From contig CM075765.1 of the NCBI GenBank assembly GCA_037974665.1, positions 56,305,747 to 56,369,746 on the forward strand: a DNA stretch of 64,000 nt, given 5' to 3'. Source of the stretch: Ehretia macrophylla (Eukaryota; Streptophyta; Magnoliopsida; Boraginales; Ehretiaceae). Numbering within the stretch: the stretch's first letter is position 1; each line of letters begins with the position of its first letter. The notes under the pieces were generated by a model. That model worked only from the letters and a program-made list of their open reading frames with translations, searched no databases and was not told the DNA's origin. A program made the position numbers and the translations under genes. Shown in pieces: positions 1 through 11,329 of this stretch.

Positions 1-1407
1 TGCCATCCAAAATTTGAGAATGATCCATCCTACCATAATAGATCTCTCCTACCGCTACCCACTAGTGGATCGATTTAGGGAAGGAAAGAAATGCCAATTA
101 AGCAATTCCTCATATCCCAATAAAGCGAGTCATCCGTGATTCGGTAGTTCTATTTTTCACTGATGCAGGCAGATTGGGATCCCCGTAGTCAAACAACTGT
201 GCTCATTCCTCTGTCGAGCCAACTTCATTCATTTCCCTATCCGTCGAGCATCTTCAAACCTCGACCATTTTAGATCGGAAATCACCTATTCAATCAGTTG
301 GAAGTCCTACCATGCAACCTCCATATCCCATGGAAGAATCGAATCAAGACCGAAAGAGGGATGCTTTCATTGAATCCATTACACTGTACTATTCTTGAAT
401 TCACTACATAGAATAAAGGTACTCAACCAGAGAGAAAGGTAGAACCAAAGGAAGGCTTCTTTGATTCAATTGAACGTTGTGAACGCCTTATCTAATCAAT
501 TCCCATAGGAGAGCCAGTTCCTTCCAAAGGTGATGGAAAGGTCTCGAAAGAAACTTCAGCTAAGAAAGAGACTGTTCACATAATAGATCTAGTTGTGGTT
601 GTTCAAGTTGAATTGAGACGATCAGTAGGGTGTTTAGGGGAGCTGGGGGAAGTCTTGACTTTCTTTTTTCATTATGCACGCAGAGGGTCTGTATACTGGA
701 AAGTGAGGTTGGGTCTCCACAATTTATTTGCATAATCACTTATAGTTGGAAACCACCTCTGCCCACTGGTAGGATGACCAAGAACCGATTCTGCCACAAC
801 CTTCACTATTCTGTCTTTTTACATATAAAGCTCGATTCCTCATTCCTCAACATTAAACAAAGTGGATATGAAGAGTAAAGATATGACAAATTCCTGTAGG
901 GAATGGGCCGCCTTAGCTTATTCCCATTTTTTGCAATTGTTTCCTCATAGCCCAAAGGGTTTCAAAACTTTGGCGTTGAGCAACTTGAACTAGTTGAGGA
1001 TCTGAAGAAAAATGATTGGGCAGACTTTTTCTATTTGGTTAGAAATGGCGATGAGCAACCAATGGCAATGGATACTCTACAAGACATTAGGGATTCAGAA
1101 GAAAATTCGATTGTCAATTTTTGAGGGCAAAGCTAGGCTATTTGGTGAAAGAAGCTGATGTAGCAATGGCGAAACTGATGGCTGAGATTCAAGAATTGAT
1201 GGATCGGGTCAAAGAGCTAGATAAGGAGATTCAATCGCTGGAGACTAAGAGAAAATTGAAGAAGGACGTTGCTGGTGCAACTCTTATATAGTAATAAAGG
1301 TCTATTTTGCTTTATAAGGATATGGGGGCTCGGGTTTGTCGTAGGAATCTTTTTAGTTCCCGCTCTCTCCCAGTGGAACAAGCAGTAGTACGATTCAATG
1401 GAATTGG
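1..1407. other. Left flank, mostly unassigned, mitochondrial-like spacer
   Basis: No intact gene, tRNA or rRNA is visible. Positions 1-880 have the mixed composition and short broken frames seen in the mitochondrial-type spacers further right, so mitochondrial origin is plausible but unproven. Positions 978-1291 hold a decayed coding fragment, listed separately. The segment ends in ATTGG (1403-1407), the target site of the next LTR; the same five bases recur at 3908-3912, so 1-1407 and 3913 onward were once contiguous. Confidence 0.4.
978..1291 (+). pseudogene. Decayed coding fragment with coiled-coil-like tail
   Basis: Two adjacent open stretches in different frames look like one broken coding region. 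The first (978-1124) is charged and ends at TGA 1122-1124. The second (1145-1291) is a Lys/Glu/Leu-rich helix with heptad-like spacing, including MAEIQELMDRVKELDKEI, and ends at TAG 1289-1291. Codon choice and charge pattern look like nuclear protein-coding DNA, not mitochondrial spacer. I do not recognise the family; a transposon-borne plant mobile domain protein is one guess. It lacks a convincing start and contains at least one frame break. Confidence 0.3.
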
Positions 1408-1796
1408 AGTGATAACCCGAACCTAGCATATATTTAATAGCATTTAAAGTTCATTTAAATTGCAATTTTTTTTTACCTTTCACCTTCTTTGACCAAACTA
1501 GTTGACTTTTCATCTACAATGACCAACTAGGACAAGGTGAAAATTTTTGAAATGTTTAATAAAGGGCAAACTTGGGATTAAAAATAAAAAAATGCAATGT
1601 TAAGTTAGTCAATTTTGGGTCAACTTTGGAATTAAATCTGAACCAATTTGGAAAGAGTTAGGTAGCAAATTATATATGGTTGGAAAGCTCTATGAGTCTA
1701 GTTTATGTGGCTTCAAACCGTTCGTGAATTGGAGTTTTCTAGAAGAAGTTATGGCCGTTTTCGTAAGGTCGCGCATAGCTGTTTTGGTTTAGCGGG

Positions 1797-1835
1797 TTGA
1801 CCGAAGCTTTGACTATTGTTGCCATCTTTTATAAG
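1797..1835 (+). promoter_or_regulatory. LTR promoter: TTGAC motifs and TATA box
   Basis: TTGAC at 1797-1801 and 1809-1813 precedes TTTATAAG at 1828-1835. TTGAC is the core of the WRKY-bound W-box. The same arrangement is in the other family A copies (19805-19871) and in families B, C and E, so this is the likely transcription start region of the element. Confidence 0.6.
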
Positions 1836-2684
1836 CATAAAATAGCATAGAAAAAAAACGAAAAGCTGAAAAATAAAGAGAGAAAACCAAGAGTTCAAGG
1901 AGAAAAGAAAAAAAAAGAATTTTCAACTTCAAATCATCAAATCTTTGCGAGGGCTTGCACGGCATCGTTTCCGAGGCTTCTAATGTTGTTTTTCTATCGT
2001 CTATTAGCAGCTAAGGTGAGGGATGCATTGTTATTTGCACATTAGAAAATACAATGTCAAGACTTTAATTTTTAGAAATTGCATATAGAATGTTGTTTAA
2101 TTCATTTTGTTGCTTGAAATATGTTCTATGATGTCAGTAGACTTACTTTTGTAAGTTTTTAGCAATTTCTGCGGTTAAAATTGATTATTGTATTTCAAAT
2201 GTTGAGTGAATAGTGAAAAACGTGAATAGTAAACCCCCGTTCGAAATTTTGCTCCGAGTTGCGTTCTATTGATGCAGAAAGGTGCTAGATATGCTAGAAT
2301 GCCTAAATGTGTGGTTTAATTGGAATGTGTAATGGAAAAACGGAGAAAAACGGCTTAGTGAAAGTCGAGGTTGTTTAGGTTGTTTTTAGTGTTTTCTTGT
2401 TTTGCGTGTTGGCATTGTTTCGGGAGGCCATGGAAGCACTTTTGGTGCAATTATGGCGTTGGTTGGGTGTTTGGTTGGTATAGTTGTAGTTCAAACGAGC
2501 AAAGGGAGAAATTGGGACTTTGCGTGAATTCTAGGGTTAAGTAGGGTTTCAGGGTCTTTAGACGTGCCTTATGGTGACCTAGGAGGATTGGCGAAGTCGG
2601 TTTCCAGAACTCGTGGCTCGTTTGAAAGTAGTAGCATTTTGAAAGTTGGGGTCATTTTGGAATTTTGTGTGATTTCATAGTATG

Positions 2685-2830
2685 TTGCTTATAAAATGTT
2701 TATGATGCTTATAGAATGATTATAATGCTAATAGAATGTTTATATTGCTTATAGAATGCTTGTTAATGCTTATTATTGCTTGTTATGCTTGCTAATGCTT
2801 ATTCCGCTTGTTATAGTTGGTTGTTGATTG
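2685..2830 (+). repeat. Degenerate tandem repeat in LTR A1
   Basis: Loosely repeated units of about 14-20 bp built on GCTTATAGAATG and GCTTGTTATG. Shorter versions occur at the same place in copies A2 (20710-20790 and 24955-25010), so the array varies in length between family members. It lies inside the putative LTR intron. Confidence 0.6.
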
Positions 2831-3912
2831 AAATATTTATCCATTGTTGAGAATGCTTGATATCTTGTTTATCGCTTGTTTATCGCCTTGTATCGAGTCT
2901 TGCATTGCATTGTGTCTCACGCGTGAGTGATGAGCCTCTCTGGGTAGCCTCGGGTTGCCAGTGTTGGATGCTCTAGCTCCGCTGCTATTCCCATTCTCGC
3001 TTGGGTTGCCTCCCAGGGAGATTTGGGTCGTAGAATTGATGGATACTTCCGGAGTATTCCAAACTGGTGTTATAAGGTGGTTGCGCGCTTATTGTCATCG
3101 TTGTCAAACATCAAGCTCGAGATTGATGTATCGCTCGTGAAATGGTATATTGCTCGTAAGAGTGAACCATAGCCTTCAAAGTGTGGTATAGCTTTGAATG
3201 GTTGTGTTAATGCTTTCAGTAATTGCTTATTGTATTGATTGTTTGTTTTGATTGCTTATTTATCAGTTATATTGCTTAACTGTCTTATATGCATTGCACG
3301 ACTTTCTTTCTCTCCAATTCGATATCTGTCTCGCCCTCACTGAGTATACGTGTTGTGTATACTCACTCCTCACCACCACATTTCAGGAAATGCCATGTTA
3401 GTTGGAAAGTTCGTGATTTCGTGAAAGTCCGTGCTTGAAGAGTTGTCCTGCGTGCCTATGTGACTTGAGTTGTCAAAGTTATAAAGTTGTATGCTTTTAT
3501 GTATTATATGTATTTAATGTTAAAGGGGATGTAATTTAAGTTTCACTAGATTATGTATTTAGTTAATGTAGCTTAACTTCAATGTATACTTGTAATGACA
3601 AAGGAAAAGAGATAGAAAGGTATGATAGTCTAGCTTATGAAATAGATTGGTGTAGTTTAATTGCTAAGCTTGAATGTATATTTACTTGTGATTTGCTTGT
3701 TGTGAACCAAGGTTCGGATGGCCTTGAGGTGATTGAATGGTTGGACATGGTATTGGTCCACTTATATGCTGTCGCAGGTTTGCTTTTTGCCTAGAAACAG
3801 GGGAGACTTTGTCCGTTTTCCCTAAAAATTATGCCCGGGTTTAGATTTGGGTTGTGTTTAGATCGATTGATAGAACCTCCGGTCTCGAGAGGGATCGGGG
3901 TGTTACAATTGG

Positions 3913-4954
3913 ACATTCCCAAAACACATATACCAAAAACTAGAGTAGCAAGGTAACCTAACCGCGGTAGAGGTATGAAGTAACTCGACTGATAAGAAGA
4001 GGAAACCCTTACCCTTCTTCAGTATCAATTTTCACTACTGCCGCTGTTGTGGAGCACCCACCCGTAGGTTTTAGTAGACATCAGTATGATTGTAGAATGT
4101 TAGAATTCAAAAGACAATGATATGGAGTACTATTAACTTGGATGAACCTTATATTCTTTATTCCCCAATCACTTGACTTGAGCTGAGAGTAGAGCAAGCC
4201 CAATCGATCAACGCAGGAGAATAGCTCAGTGGAAAGAGGAGTCCGGCTTCAGAGAGAGATGCTGAAAACATTCAATGAGATGCATCCCCTGAGACCAGAT
4301 AGATATGGAGTTGTTAGAGCTACTACTATCAGAAAGCAAGCAGCAAAGCCATCAAAGCACACTAAGAGAAGGTAAGAAAAGGAGAAGCAATATCGAACAT
4401 CTCTCTCTTCATCTTACATACGATGATAGGGAGTTTGAACAGCTAGAAGCCATCCCCTTCACCCTTCACACGCCCTATCTAGCCCAGTTCTGGCAAGTAG
4501 TTTCAGGAAACAACCGGCATCTAATTGAATTGATGATTTCTCCCCGTATTGAATAGAAAAAGTAGAAGCTGCTTGATCGAGAGGTTCTAGAGCTGATAGC
4601 ATTTTCCTTTCTTTGGTCGGGATCCTATTCTCTTTATCTATGAGGTCTACCAGGTTGAAACTTTACACTGATCGATATGAGAAAGCAAAGTGCATTCAAG
4701 GTCCTTCTATATTGACTTCAATAAAGAAGAAATGGTAGCTTCAAGCCGCCGTACCAATAGCAAGAGCAGTCGAAGAAAGCTATTCCTTTTTAGTTCAGGC
4801 CAGTTAGTTCAAGGCCATTAGTTCAACCGCTACTTGCCCTACTACGCTTTCATTCATGTCAATGGAATCAGATAAGCTTTTAGAGAAGGTAGGGGTTAAT
4901 CTTCCATTTTAGGCCGGGTTTAGGTAAGGAATGGTCTCTGGGGGAAAGGAAGGT
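3913..4954. other. Spacer between two solo LTRs, no gene recognised
   Basis: Mixed-composition sequence like the mitochondrial-type spacers at 7725-11257. The only gene-like trace is a weak tRNA A-box resemblance near 4218-4246 that does not continue into an anticodon or T arm. A frame at 4305-4556 lacks any recognisable domain. Possibly part of the same mitochondrial insertion. Confidence 0.35.
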
Positions 4955-5292
4955 TGTGACACCCCGAACCCAATACTTCATTAATTGAATTCATTAAATG
5001 GTTAACTTAGAGGTAACTTAGCTAATTACTTCATTTTTTCATATTTCTATAAATTCAACTGTTTCTTTTCATGCATTTTATATTTTTATAAAATACTATA
5101 TATTTTTAGGGGACTATAGCCCCTAACCATACGTGAATTGCATATCGGGATCAACGGAAAAAAATTAGTGAAATGTCTGATGAATAGTACCAGCGGAATT
5201 TTTTCTAGTTTTTTCAGATTTTTGGCATTTTGTTTTGCTGAAATTTAATTACCCAAGTGACCCATTTACCCTTACTAAAATGCCCTAATTTC

Positions 5293-5331
5293 TTGACCCA
5301 CCTTTTGACCATCTCATGATAACATTATAAG
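5293..5331 (+). promoter_or_regulatory. LTR B promoter: two TTGAC motifs and TATA-like box
   Basis: Two TTGACC motifs (5293 and 5305) stand 15-30 bp upstream of ATTATAAG (5324-5331), the same spacing as in families A and E. Confidence 0.5.
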
Positions 5332-6596
5332 CCAAGAAACAAACAAAAAAAGGTTAAAAAAAATAGCCAAAAAAGAGTTACGGGAATAGTAACTTCTTCA
5401 AAAAAAAAATATTTGCTCCTTGCTTCATTCTTACTTCCATTGCTTCCCAAATTGGTTGTGCTTCATCCTTAGGACCTTAAGACCATTCTTTGATCTTCAA
5501 AAGAGGTGAGGGTGCATTCCATTCTTGTATAAAATTCAATTAAAGTTTGTGCTATTATTTTTATGATCTAATATTGTAGTGGTTTAATGCTTGTTCCGTT
5601 GCTTCTCATATGCTCTAATGGCTTCATAGAATATATTTGATGGTTTAAAATGCTCGTTGAATGCTTGAAAATGAAAATAGCATTTGGGAAAGATGATTGA
5701 ATAGTACTTTTGCCATGAAAATGACCTAGAAAATATTTTTGTCTCGGATTTTGAATTCCTCGCTTGTATAGGTCCTTGGCATGTTAGATTGACATAATGT
5801 GGAATAAAATTGAGGTGTTTTTTTAGAAAATCATGAAAACGCACCTAATTTAAGTCGGGGCCAAAAAACGAAGTTGTCCGTTTGCTCGTTTTTATTTAGG
5901 GCTTTGTCTTAGTAGTTCATGGAGACACTTTTCGTGCATTTATGGCATCAGTTGGGGTTTCGGGTGATATAGCTCCTTTGTAAAACTGTAAGAGAAAAAT
6001 AAGGGTTTTTGGGTAAACGTGGGCGGAACCGGGGTTTCGTAGCTTTTAAGTGGGTCATAAAATGTCCTTGAATGAGGTATGAAGTTGGTTTTGAGTTTGG
6101 TTATCATACGAGTTCATAGGCACATAATTTCTATTAACTTTAAGCATAATAGTTGAAATTGAGAATTAGACTTGTGTTAGCTTGAAATGTCGCACCATAT
6201 GCTTCCTATATTAATTGTCATTACATTTAATGGCTATATTGCTTAGTTGAATGATATATAGACCGAACATTGTTAAATGCTTATATGATGTGAACTTGGT
6301 TATATTGGTTATAAATGTTAGCTATGTGAATCCTTGTGATAAATATATATTCTATTGCATGATAGGGTCGATCCATTGAGCTGTTTCTCGTATCTTGGAG
6401 CTCGGTAAAGGTGAGGGTTGCATCATACTTGGCATCTTAATTGATTCATTGATTTTTCACTATGATGGTTATCGTGTAGATTATGAGTTATTGTTTAATT
6501 ACGTTAATTGTATTGTTATGTGCTCGTTTATATGTCAACTAGGAAGTATTATGTTATCTAGGTTACAAATGCTTGTTAATGGAAATTCATGTGCGA

Positions 6597-6617
6597 GGAC
6601 AACCTACTTTGTTGTCT
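6597..6617 (+). promoter_or_regulatory. CTACTTT-loop hairpin of LTR B
   Basis: Stem GGACAAC pairs with GTTGTCT (one G-U pair) around the loop CTACTTT. The same loop with different, still-pairing stems occurs in families C, D, E and A'. Confidence 0.6.
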
Positions 6618-7099
6618 TTAAATGTGTTTATTGATTATATTGTCATTGTCATCATACTTGTATTGCATCGTGGTTGTGCAACCTCATTGTTCGGGGCGGA
6701 TGCGACGGGCCTCTCTGGGCGACATTGAGCTTGCGGGGGTTGGTACTCTAGCTCCGTACCCTATTCCGTCACTTTCTTGGTATGGAGTATGCTAGGGGGT
6801 GTTGGGTCGTCGGATTGGGTACATCCAGAGTATCCATTGGAGTGATTGGGGGTTTATAGCGGCACGTTGAACATGGTTCGTGGTTCATGACTCATGGTTT
6901 GTGATCGGAGATAAGAGAATTTTGGAGTGTTCGGGTTAAGAGTATCGTATCCTTTTAAACATGTGGTTATTTGCCATTACTATTGCTTTTCAACTACTTC
7001 CATTGCTTAAATGCTTTATCTGTTGCATTGCACGTCCCGGGTAGACTTTATCCCTCACTGAGAAATAGTAGTTGCTCATACCTCGCTAACATGTTTCAG

Positions 7100-7176
7100 G
7101 AGGTGCTGAGGTTGAACCCCAGCTTGATTTAGTTGAGGGTGAGAAGCTGGAGGTACAGGCGGAACAGTTACCATAG
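7100..7176 (+). other. Acidic exon-like peptide in LTR B
   Basis: Directly after a good acceptor (ATGTTTCAG ending 7099) a phase-2 frame encodes 24 residues beginning GAEVEPQLDLVEGEKLEV and ending QLP before TAG 7174-7176. It matches the family C peptide (ETEVNPQLIEEEEV) in position, phase and acidic character. No start codon precedes it in the LTR leader, so translation, if any, would need an upstream spliced exon or internal initiation. Function unknown. Confidence 0.45.
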
Positions 7177-7724
7177 TTGTTGTGTTCTTTGCTCTTGAGG
7201 TGGATGTGTTTCTGCTATTATGGGGAGAATCTGCTAGTTGTTTATGTCTATTTTGGAGCCTTGGGCTCATATATACATTGTTTAGTTGTAAGTTTGAATT
7301 TAATGTATGATAAGTATCTATGGCATATAAAAACTAGCATTCTTACTTTTAGTTTGCTGCATGCTTGTGTGTTGGCCGTGGGGGTTGAAATGGTTGTCTT
7401 TAAATTCTAAGTATGTTTAAATGTTATCATGGAGTGGTATGATAAGCGGTTTGTGTAAAGAAGTTATACTAGGAATGCATGCTTGTATGTATTTATATTG
7501 TCTTGTGCTATTTAAGGCTCAGATGGCCTTGAAGTTGGGATTTCAATTAGAAATGTTATTCTTTTTACTTCGTGGTTTTATTTGAATGCTTACAGGTTTT
7601 CGGAATGTTCACAGTACAGGGGAGACTCTATCAATTTACCCTAAAGTTTTATGACTTGGGTTTTGGATCGGGTTGTGTTTAGTTGATATATAGAGCTCCT
7701 GTTTCTGTGAGGGGACGGGGCGTA

Positions 7725-9372
7725 CCCGGATAGAGATGATGGTCTTCCTCTGATGTCTCCTAGCCGGCCATAATAGAATAGATGGGCGAAGCAGTCAATA
7801 GCAGTCTGTTCTCGCTTATCGATAGATAGTAGGTTGCTTCCAAGCTCAAACCATTTGAAACTGAATTGCTACTTTTTTATTGTTATTGATAGAGTGATAT
7901 TCTCCGCCCCTATCAAATAAAGTAGAGGGAGAGAATTGGAAGAGAGAAGGACAAAGAGCAAAGGATTTACAAGTCTGATGGGAGAAGAATGGCTAACAAG
8001 TTGACTGCCTTCGATACTAGAAAAAGAACCCAAGCGGTCTAACCCCTGGGGCAGACCCCAACCGAAAGGCGCTAGACGGACTAACGACAAGTGAGATAAA
8101 AAAAGCAACTGGCCCTATGTGTAAAACCTTTCCACGGGAGAGTCTTTCGAACATGAGAATAAAGAAAGTTTTTGGGCAAGACAAGAAAGAAACTCGCCCT
8201 TTGACAACAAGGGATAAGAGCTAATTGCTGGCGATGACTTGGTGAATGGAATCTATGAGAGAAGGTTCTCGAACCGGGTTCCAACCGAATAGAGCACAGA
8301 GCCAATGAGTTTAGTCGAACAAGGTAACGAGTGATAGGGCAGGATCAAGCTTGAAAGGAATGGACGGGCATAGGCTTAATAGTGAACGCATACCCCCTGC
8401 TTATAGATATAAGATCAATGACTTTAAAGACAAATGTTGAGAGAAACTGTTAGACTTCTTTATTGCGTTACGAAGAGAGATCGAAGACAAAGATTTTCTG
8501 ACGCAGTGCGGGTACTGGATGGAAAAGATAGATAAAGGAACAAGCCACCGAAAAGGGCATACCTCAAGGAGCACCAATCTCCTCCGACAAAGATCTATCT
8601 ACACGAAGGCAACCTATGGATAGAAAGAAAGATGCAGGAAATGAAAATGAAATATAAAATCCAAATATGCTTTGGGAGTTTGAGATAGGCAGACGGGGAG
8701 TATGCAGTCGAACAACCGCAGGGGCTTCCAGCAATGATAGTTGAACTAACCAGATGGGCTGCCCAAAGCCTGGAGCTGACATTCAAATCGGAAATCAACA
8801 TCGGGTCCCGACTATCGGAAAAAGGCAGACTAAAGCGGAGGATCACAAAATGCAACACAACAAAGGGTGAACCAAGCGCTTTCTCGAAGGAAGAAGCTAA
8901 TCAATAAGAATTGAGACCGGGAGGAGAGGCGAAAGAGAGATTTTTGAGCCTACAAGCATCAAGCAACAACGGCTGAAAAGTCGTTGCGTGCTAGCTTGTA
9001 GTTTAGGGGTATAGTAGGGGTGTCTCCTTTCAAAAACTTTTCTATAATATAAGGTAAGCTTTTTGGAACCCTAGTTTTGGAGTTTTCCCCAACTTATACC
9101 TTACTAATAAAAAGGGGTTTCCCTTTTTCAGCTGCATTGTACTGCCGCATAGACAATGGATCTGCTGGGTTGGATGAGCAACCTTCTATTTGGCCTCTGT
9201 ACCAGTAGTAGAGTGGCTTGCTACTTTCAATCATAAAAGGAAGATTTTGCAAGACAAAGGAGAAAGAAGTGGTCCCCCCTTCTCTGGTAACCCGCCGCTG
9301 CATATGTAGAAAAAGAGGGAGCAGAGAAGAAGGAACAACTATTTGACTTTTGGCACATGAGGTGGCGGGTTT
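7725..9372. other. Mitochondrial-type spacer upstream of trnC
   Basis: No intact gene. It has the purine/pyrimidine-patchy composition of plant mitochondrial intergenic DNA and leads directly into the trnC fossil. The only structured element is the hairpin at 8950-9001. The frames present (for example 7869-8305 on the minus strand) have no recognisable domain. Confidence 0.5.
8950..9001 (+). repeat. Long imperfect hairpin upstream of trnC
   Basis: CTACAAGC (8950-8957) pairs with GCTTGTAG (8994-9001), and the inner part CAACGGCT..AGTCGTTG forms a second nearly perfect stem around GAAA. Long stem-loops of this sort mark 3' ends of plant mitochondrial transcripts. The single inner mismatch is explained by one C-to-T change. 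Confidence 0.6.
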
Positions 9373-9443
9373 GGCTATGTAACATAATGGAAATGTATCG
9401 GACTGTAAATCCTAGAATGACAGTTCGACCCCGTCCTTGGCCT
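9373..9443 (+). pseudogene. trnC: Mitochondrial tRNA-Cys fossil, anticodon GCA changed to GTA
   Basis: The D arm, variable region and T arm match the plant mitochondrial trnC (GCA) as I recall it, with a TTCGACC T loop and 3' end CCTTGGCCT. The anticodon loop reads CTGTAAA, so the GCA anticodon has become GTA by one C-to-T change; the product would read tyrosine codons. Further changes hit the acceptor stem (position 6 is now T, unpaired) and the T stem (a G changed to A). It heads the cluster trnC-trnN-trnY-nad2 exons 3-5 known from flowering-plant mitochondrial genomes. Almost certainly non-functional. Confidence 0.85.
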
Positions 9444-11257
9444 CGAGGAGTGGTAAGCAACACAGAACTTTAATCAATCAAATGACATAGCTTTCCTTTG
9501 TTAGAAATGCATAGACTGCATTCAGGAACTTCCAAACCAAAGAAATGCAAGATGAGAATGAGCTTTTTACGTTACGCTTCAATAGAATGAATTCGGTAAG
9601 GGTAGAATACGCCCTATGGTCGATCGAGGGTCCTGTGCCACTTGAAATCAAATCTATCTGACTCTCAATCCATCTTTGTCCAGCTAACTCATAACCAAAT
9701 TTTAGACCAATCTCAGGGCTGACGCAACCGAATTGGTTGAGGAAAAAGAAACCTCAGTGACCAAGCACTACTGCCCCTAAAAGTAAAGATTGAAGAACTG
9801 CCAGGTTGTCGAGGACACATTTGAAAAAGAGGCGGGCGCCCTCTAAGTTTACCACCCTACCCACTAATGGACTATGAAGGGGCAGGCGAACGGGAACCGA
9901 CTGAAAACTCGAATCGCTTGACTGACCCCTGAATAGTCCATTTATTAGGGTTAGGGATTGATGGAACCAATCATAAGTGCAAGTCGCGCAAGCAAAGCCG
10001 GGAAACGGACTGCAGCGCAACGACTAGGACTCGTGTCGGAGGAGTTTAGAGTGTGAGCTACCACTCATGCAGTGGCAAGGACCTGCAACTCTCGAATAGG
10101 CCACCAACTGCCCAAATCACTGTAGCAAACCCTCCCTTTACTCAATGGATAGTGCTTATTCTCTTTCAATCAACAAAATGAGAAATGGGGGAGAAAGAAA
10201 AGAAAGAGATCTTTATTGAAGAGGCTTTGCACCTGAAATAGGACTAAGATCTAGAAGAATGGTTCTGGGCTTTCGAAAAGATGAAGATGCAAAGGGTAAA
10301 AAGACAGTCTTTTGAACAACCAAGCTAACATAAGGATTCTAGCTCGCGCCCACTTAAAGCATATGGAGATTCTCAGACGGGGAAAAGTGTGAATGATGAG
10401 ACCGGCCTAACCTAAAGTAAAGGCTCTTCCCTTTCTTGATGGCGAATCTTGATTGACTGACACTAGGAACCGATTTGGAAAAAGAAGAAGGATGGCATGA
10501 GATAGGCGGCGGAATAATTTCTAATAGCGAATTACTCAACTCGATAGATAGAGGGTATGAAATAGAACTCAAGCACGAAATCAATGTTTAGTCAACAATC
10601 ATTGAGAGGCGTACCACCAAGCGAGATCAAGACCAGCCCCTTGTATAGGTATACGGTTCCAAACATGCCCTTCTTCAAATAGCCCATTAGGGGCTTCAAA
10701 GCTTGACTAACAAGTGAGAAAGCTGACTTTGAGAAAGAAAGAGGTTTGAAGATACTCGACCGATAGGGAGAGGTTTGACCTAGCTGTAATAAAAAAATAG
10801 TGTTGACGAGCAAGAAAGGGCCCCTTGCTATAGATAGGGTGTTAGCGCTTTACTAATAACATATATAGGGCTTACCTTTTTCAACTTGATCGGAATCAAT
10901 TATATGATTGAATAGCAAAAGTGCTACTTAGTAGTCAAAATTAGGAGAGACAGACAACAAGGGGACTCTTTCCTGCTAACAACTAGGATGAGAAGTAGGT
11001 CCCTTTTGGCAGGAAGAGTTCCAGCCTTTGTTGTCCCTCTGTAGAGTGAGTCTACTTAGCGAACTGACAGGACGCAGAGATCAATTGATCAATATGAATC
11101 TCGAGAGTGGATGGTTGATCGTCGTCTCCTTTTCTTGGGGGCTCTTCGGCTGGGGAGAGGCCTTTCTCCCGGTGTATGTGAAAAAGAGTAACGAATTTAT
11201 TTTTTTCGGTCATAGATTGGTCCGAAGAACGAGAGTCAGCTTCCTTAAGTCCGTTGT
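9444..11257. other. Spacer between trnC and trnN
   Basis: No gene recognised. A short stretch near 10740-10775 (with CCGATAGGGAGAGG) recurs near 35534-35570 inside nad2 intron 4, a small dispersed repeat typical of plant mitochondrial DNA. Confidence 0.5.
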
Positions 11258-11329
11258 TCCTCAGTAGCTCAGTGGTAGAGCGGTCGGTTCTTAACTGATT
11301 GGTCGTAGGTTCAAATCCTACTTGGGGAG
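11258..11329 (+). pseudogene. trnN: tRNA-Asn fossil (plastid-type), anticodon GTT changed to CTT
   Basis: A 72-nt cloverleaf beginning TCCTCAGTAGCTCAGTGG and ending ACTTGGGGAG, matching the plastid-derived trnN (GUU) that plant mitochondria use. The anticodon arm reads GGTTCTTAACT: one C-to-T in the stem and a G-to-C transversion at the first anticodon base, giving CTT (a lysine anticodon). The T loop has TTCAAAT instead of TTCGAAT (G-to-A). It is in the expected order between trnC and trnY. The acceptor stem still pairs, so the shape survives while identity is lost. Confidence 0.85.

Larger units (their letters stand above)
1408..3907 (+). mobile_element. Solo LTR, family A (copy A1)
   Basis: A 2.5-kb LTR with no internal domain, flanked by a perfect 5-bp duplication ATTGG (1403-1407 and 3908-3912). 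The left terminus reads AGTGATAACCC where the paired copies at 19285 and 23540 read TGTGATAACCC, so the terminal T has mutated; the right end is GGGGTGTTACA. Landmarks: TTGAC motifs at 1797-1801 and 1809-1813, TATA box 1828-1835, donor-like AAG/GTGAGG at 2015/2016, hairpin with TTCCGGA loop 3041-3060, hairpin GAGTATAC/GTATACTC 3342-3364, acceptor-like TTTCAG ending 3386, and the shared GGGGAGACT..GTCCGTTTTCCC module at 3800-3832. The acidic exon seen in other families is lost here: the frame after the acceptor stops at once. A solo LTR normally arises by recombination between the two LTRs of a full element. Confidence 0.9.
4955..7724 (+). mobile_element. Solo LTR, family B
   Basis: A 2.8-kb LTR-like segment starting TGTGACACCCCGAACCC and ending near GGGGACGGGGCGTAC, where a GTTACA terminus would be expected, so the right end is damaged; no target duplication can be seen. 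Landmarks match other families: TTGAC motifs 5293-5297 and 5305-5309, TATA-like 5324-5331, donor-like AG/GTGAGG at 5515/5516, CTACTTT-loop hairpin 6597-6617, TCCRGA-loop hairpin 6817-6835, pre-acceptor hairpin 7060-7077, acceptor TTTCAG ending 7099, acidic exon 7100-7176, GGCTCAGATGGCC near 7520 and the GGGGAGACTC module near 7618. No gag or pol. Confidence 0.75.

Noticed and set aside
4218-4246. A tRNA gene starting GGAGAATAGCTCAGTGG
   Set aside because: The resemblance ends after the D arm; no anticodon or T arm follows.
7869-8858. Minus-strand frames of 70-90 codons in the spacer before trnC
   Set aside because: No recognisable domain, no conserved neighbour, and such short frames are expected by chance here.
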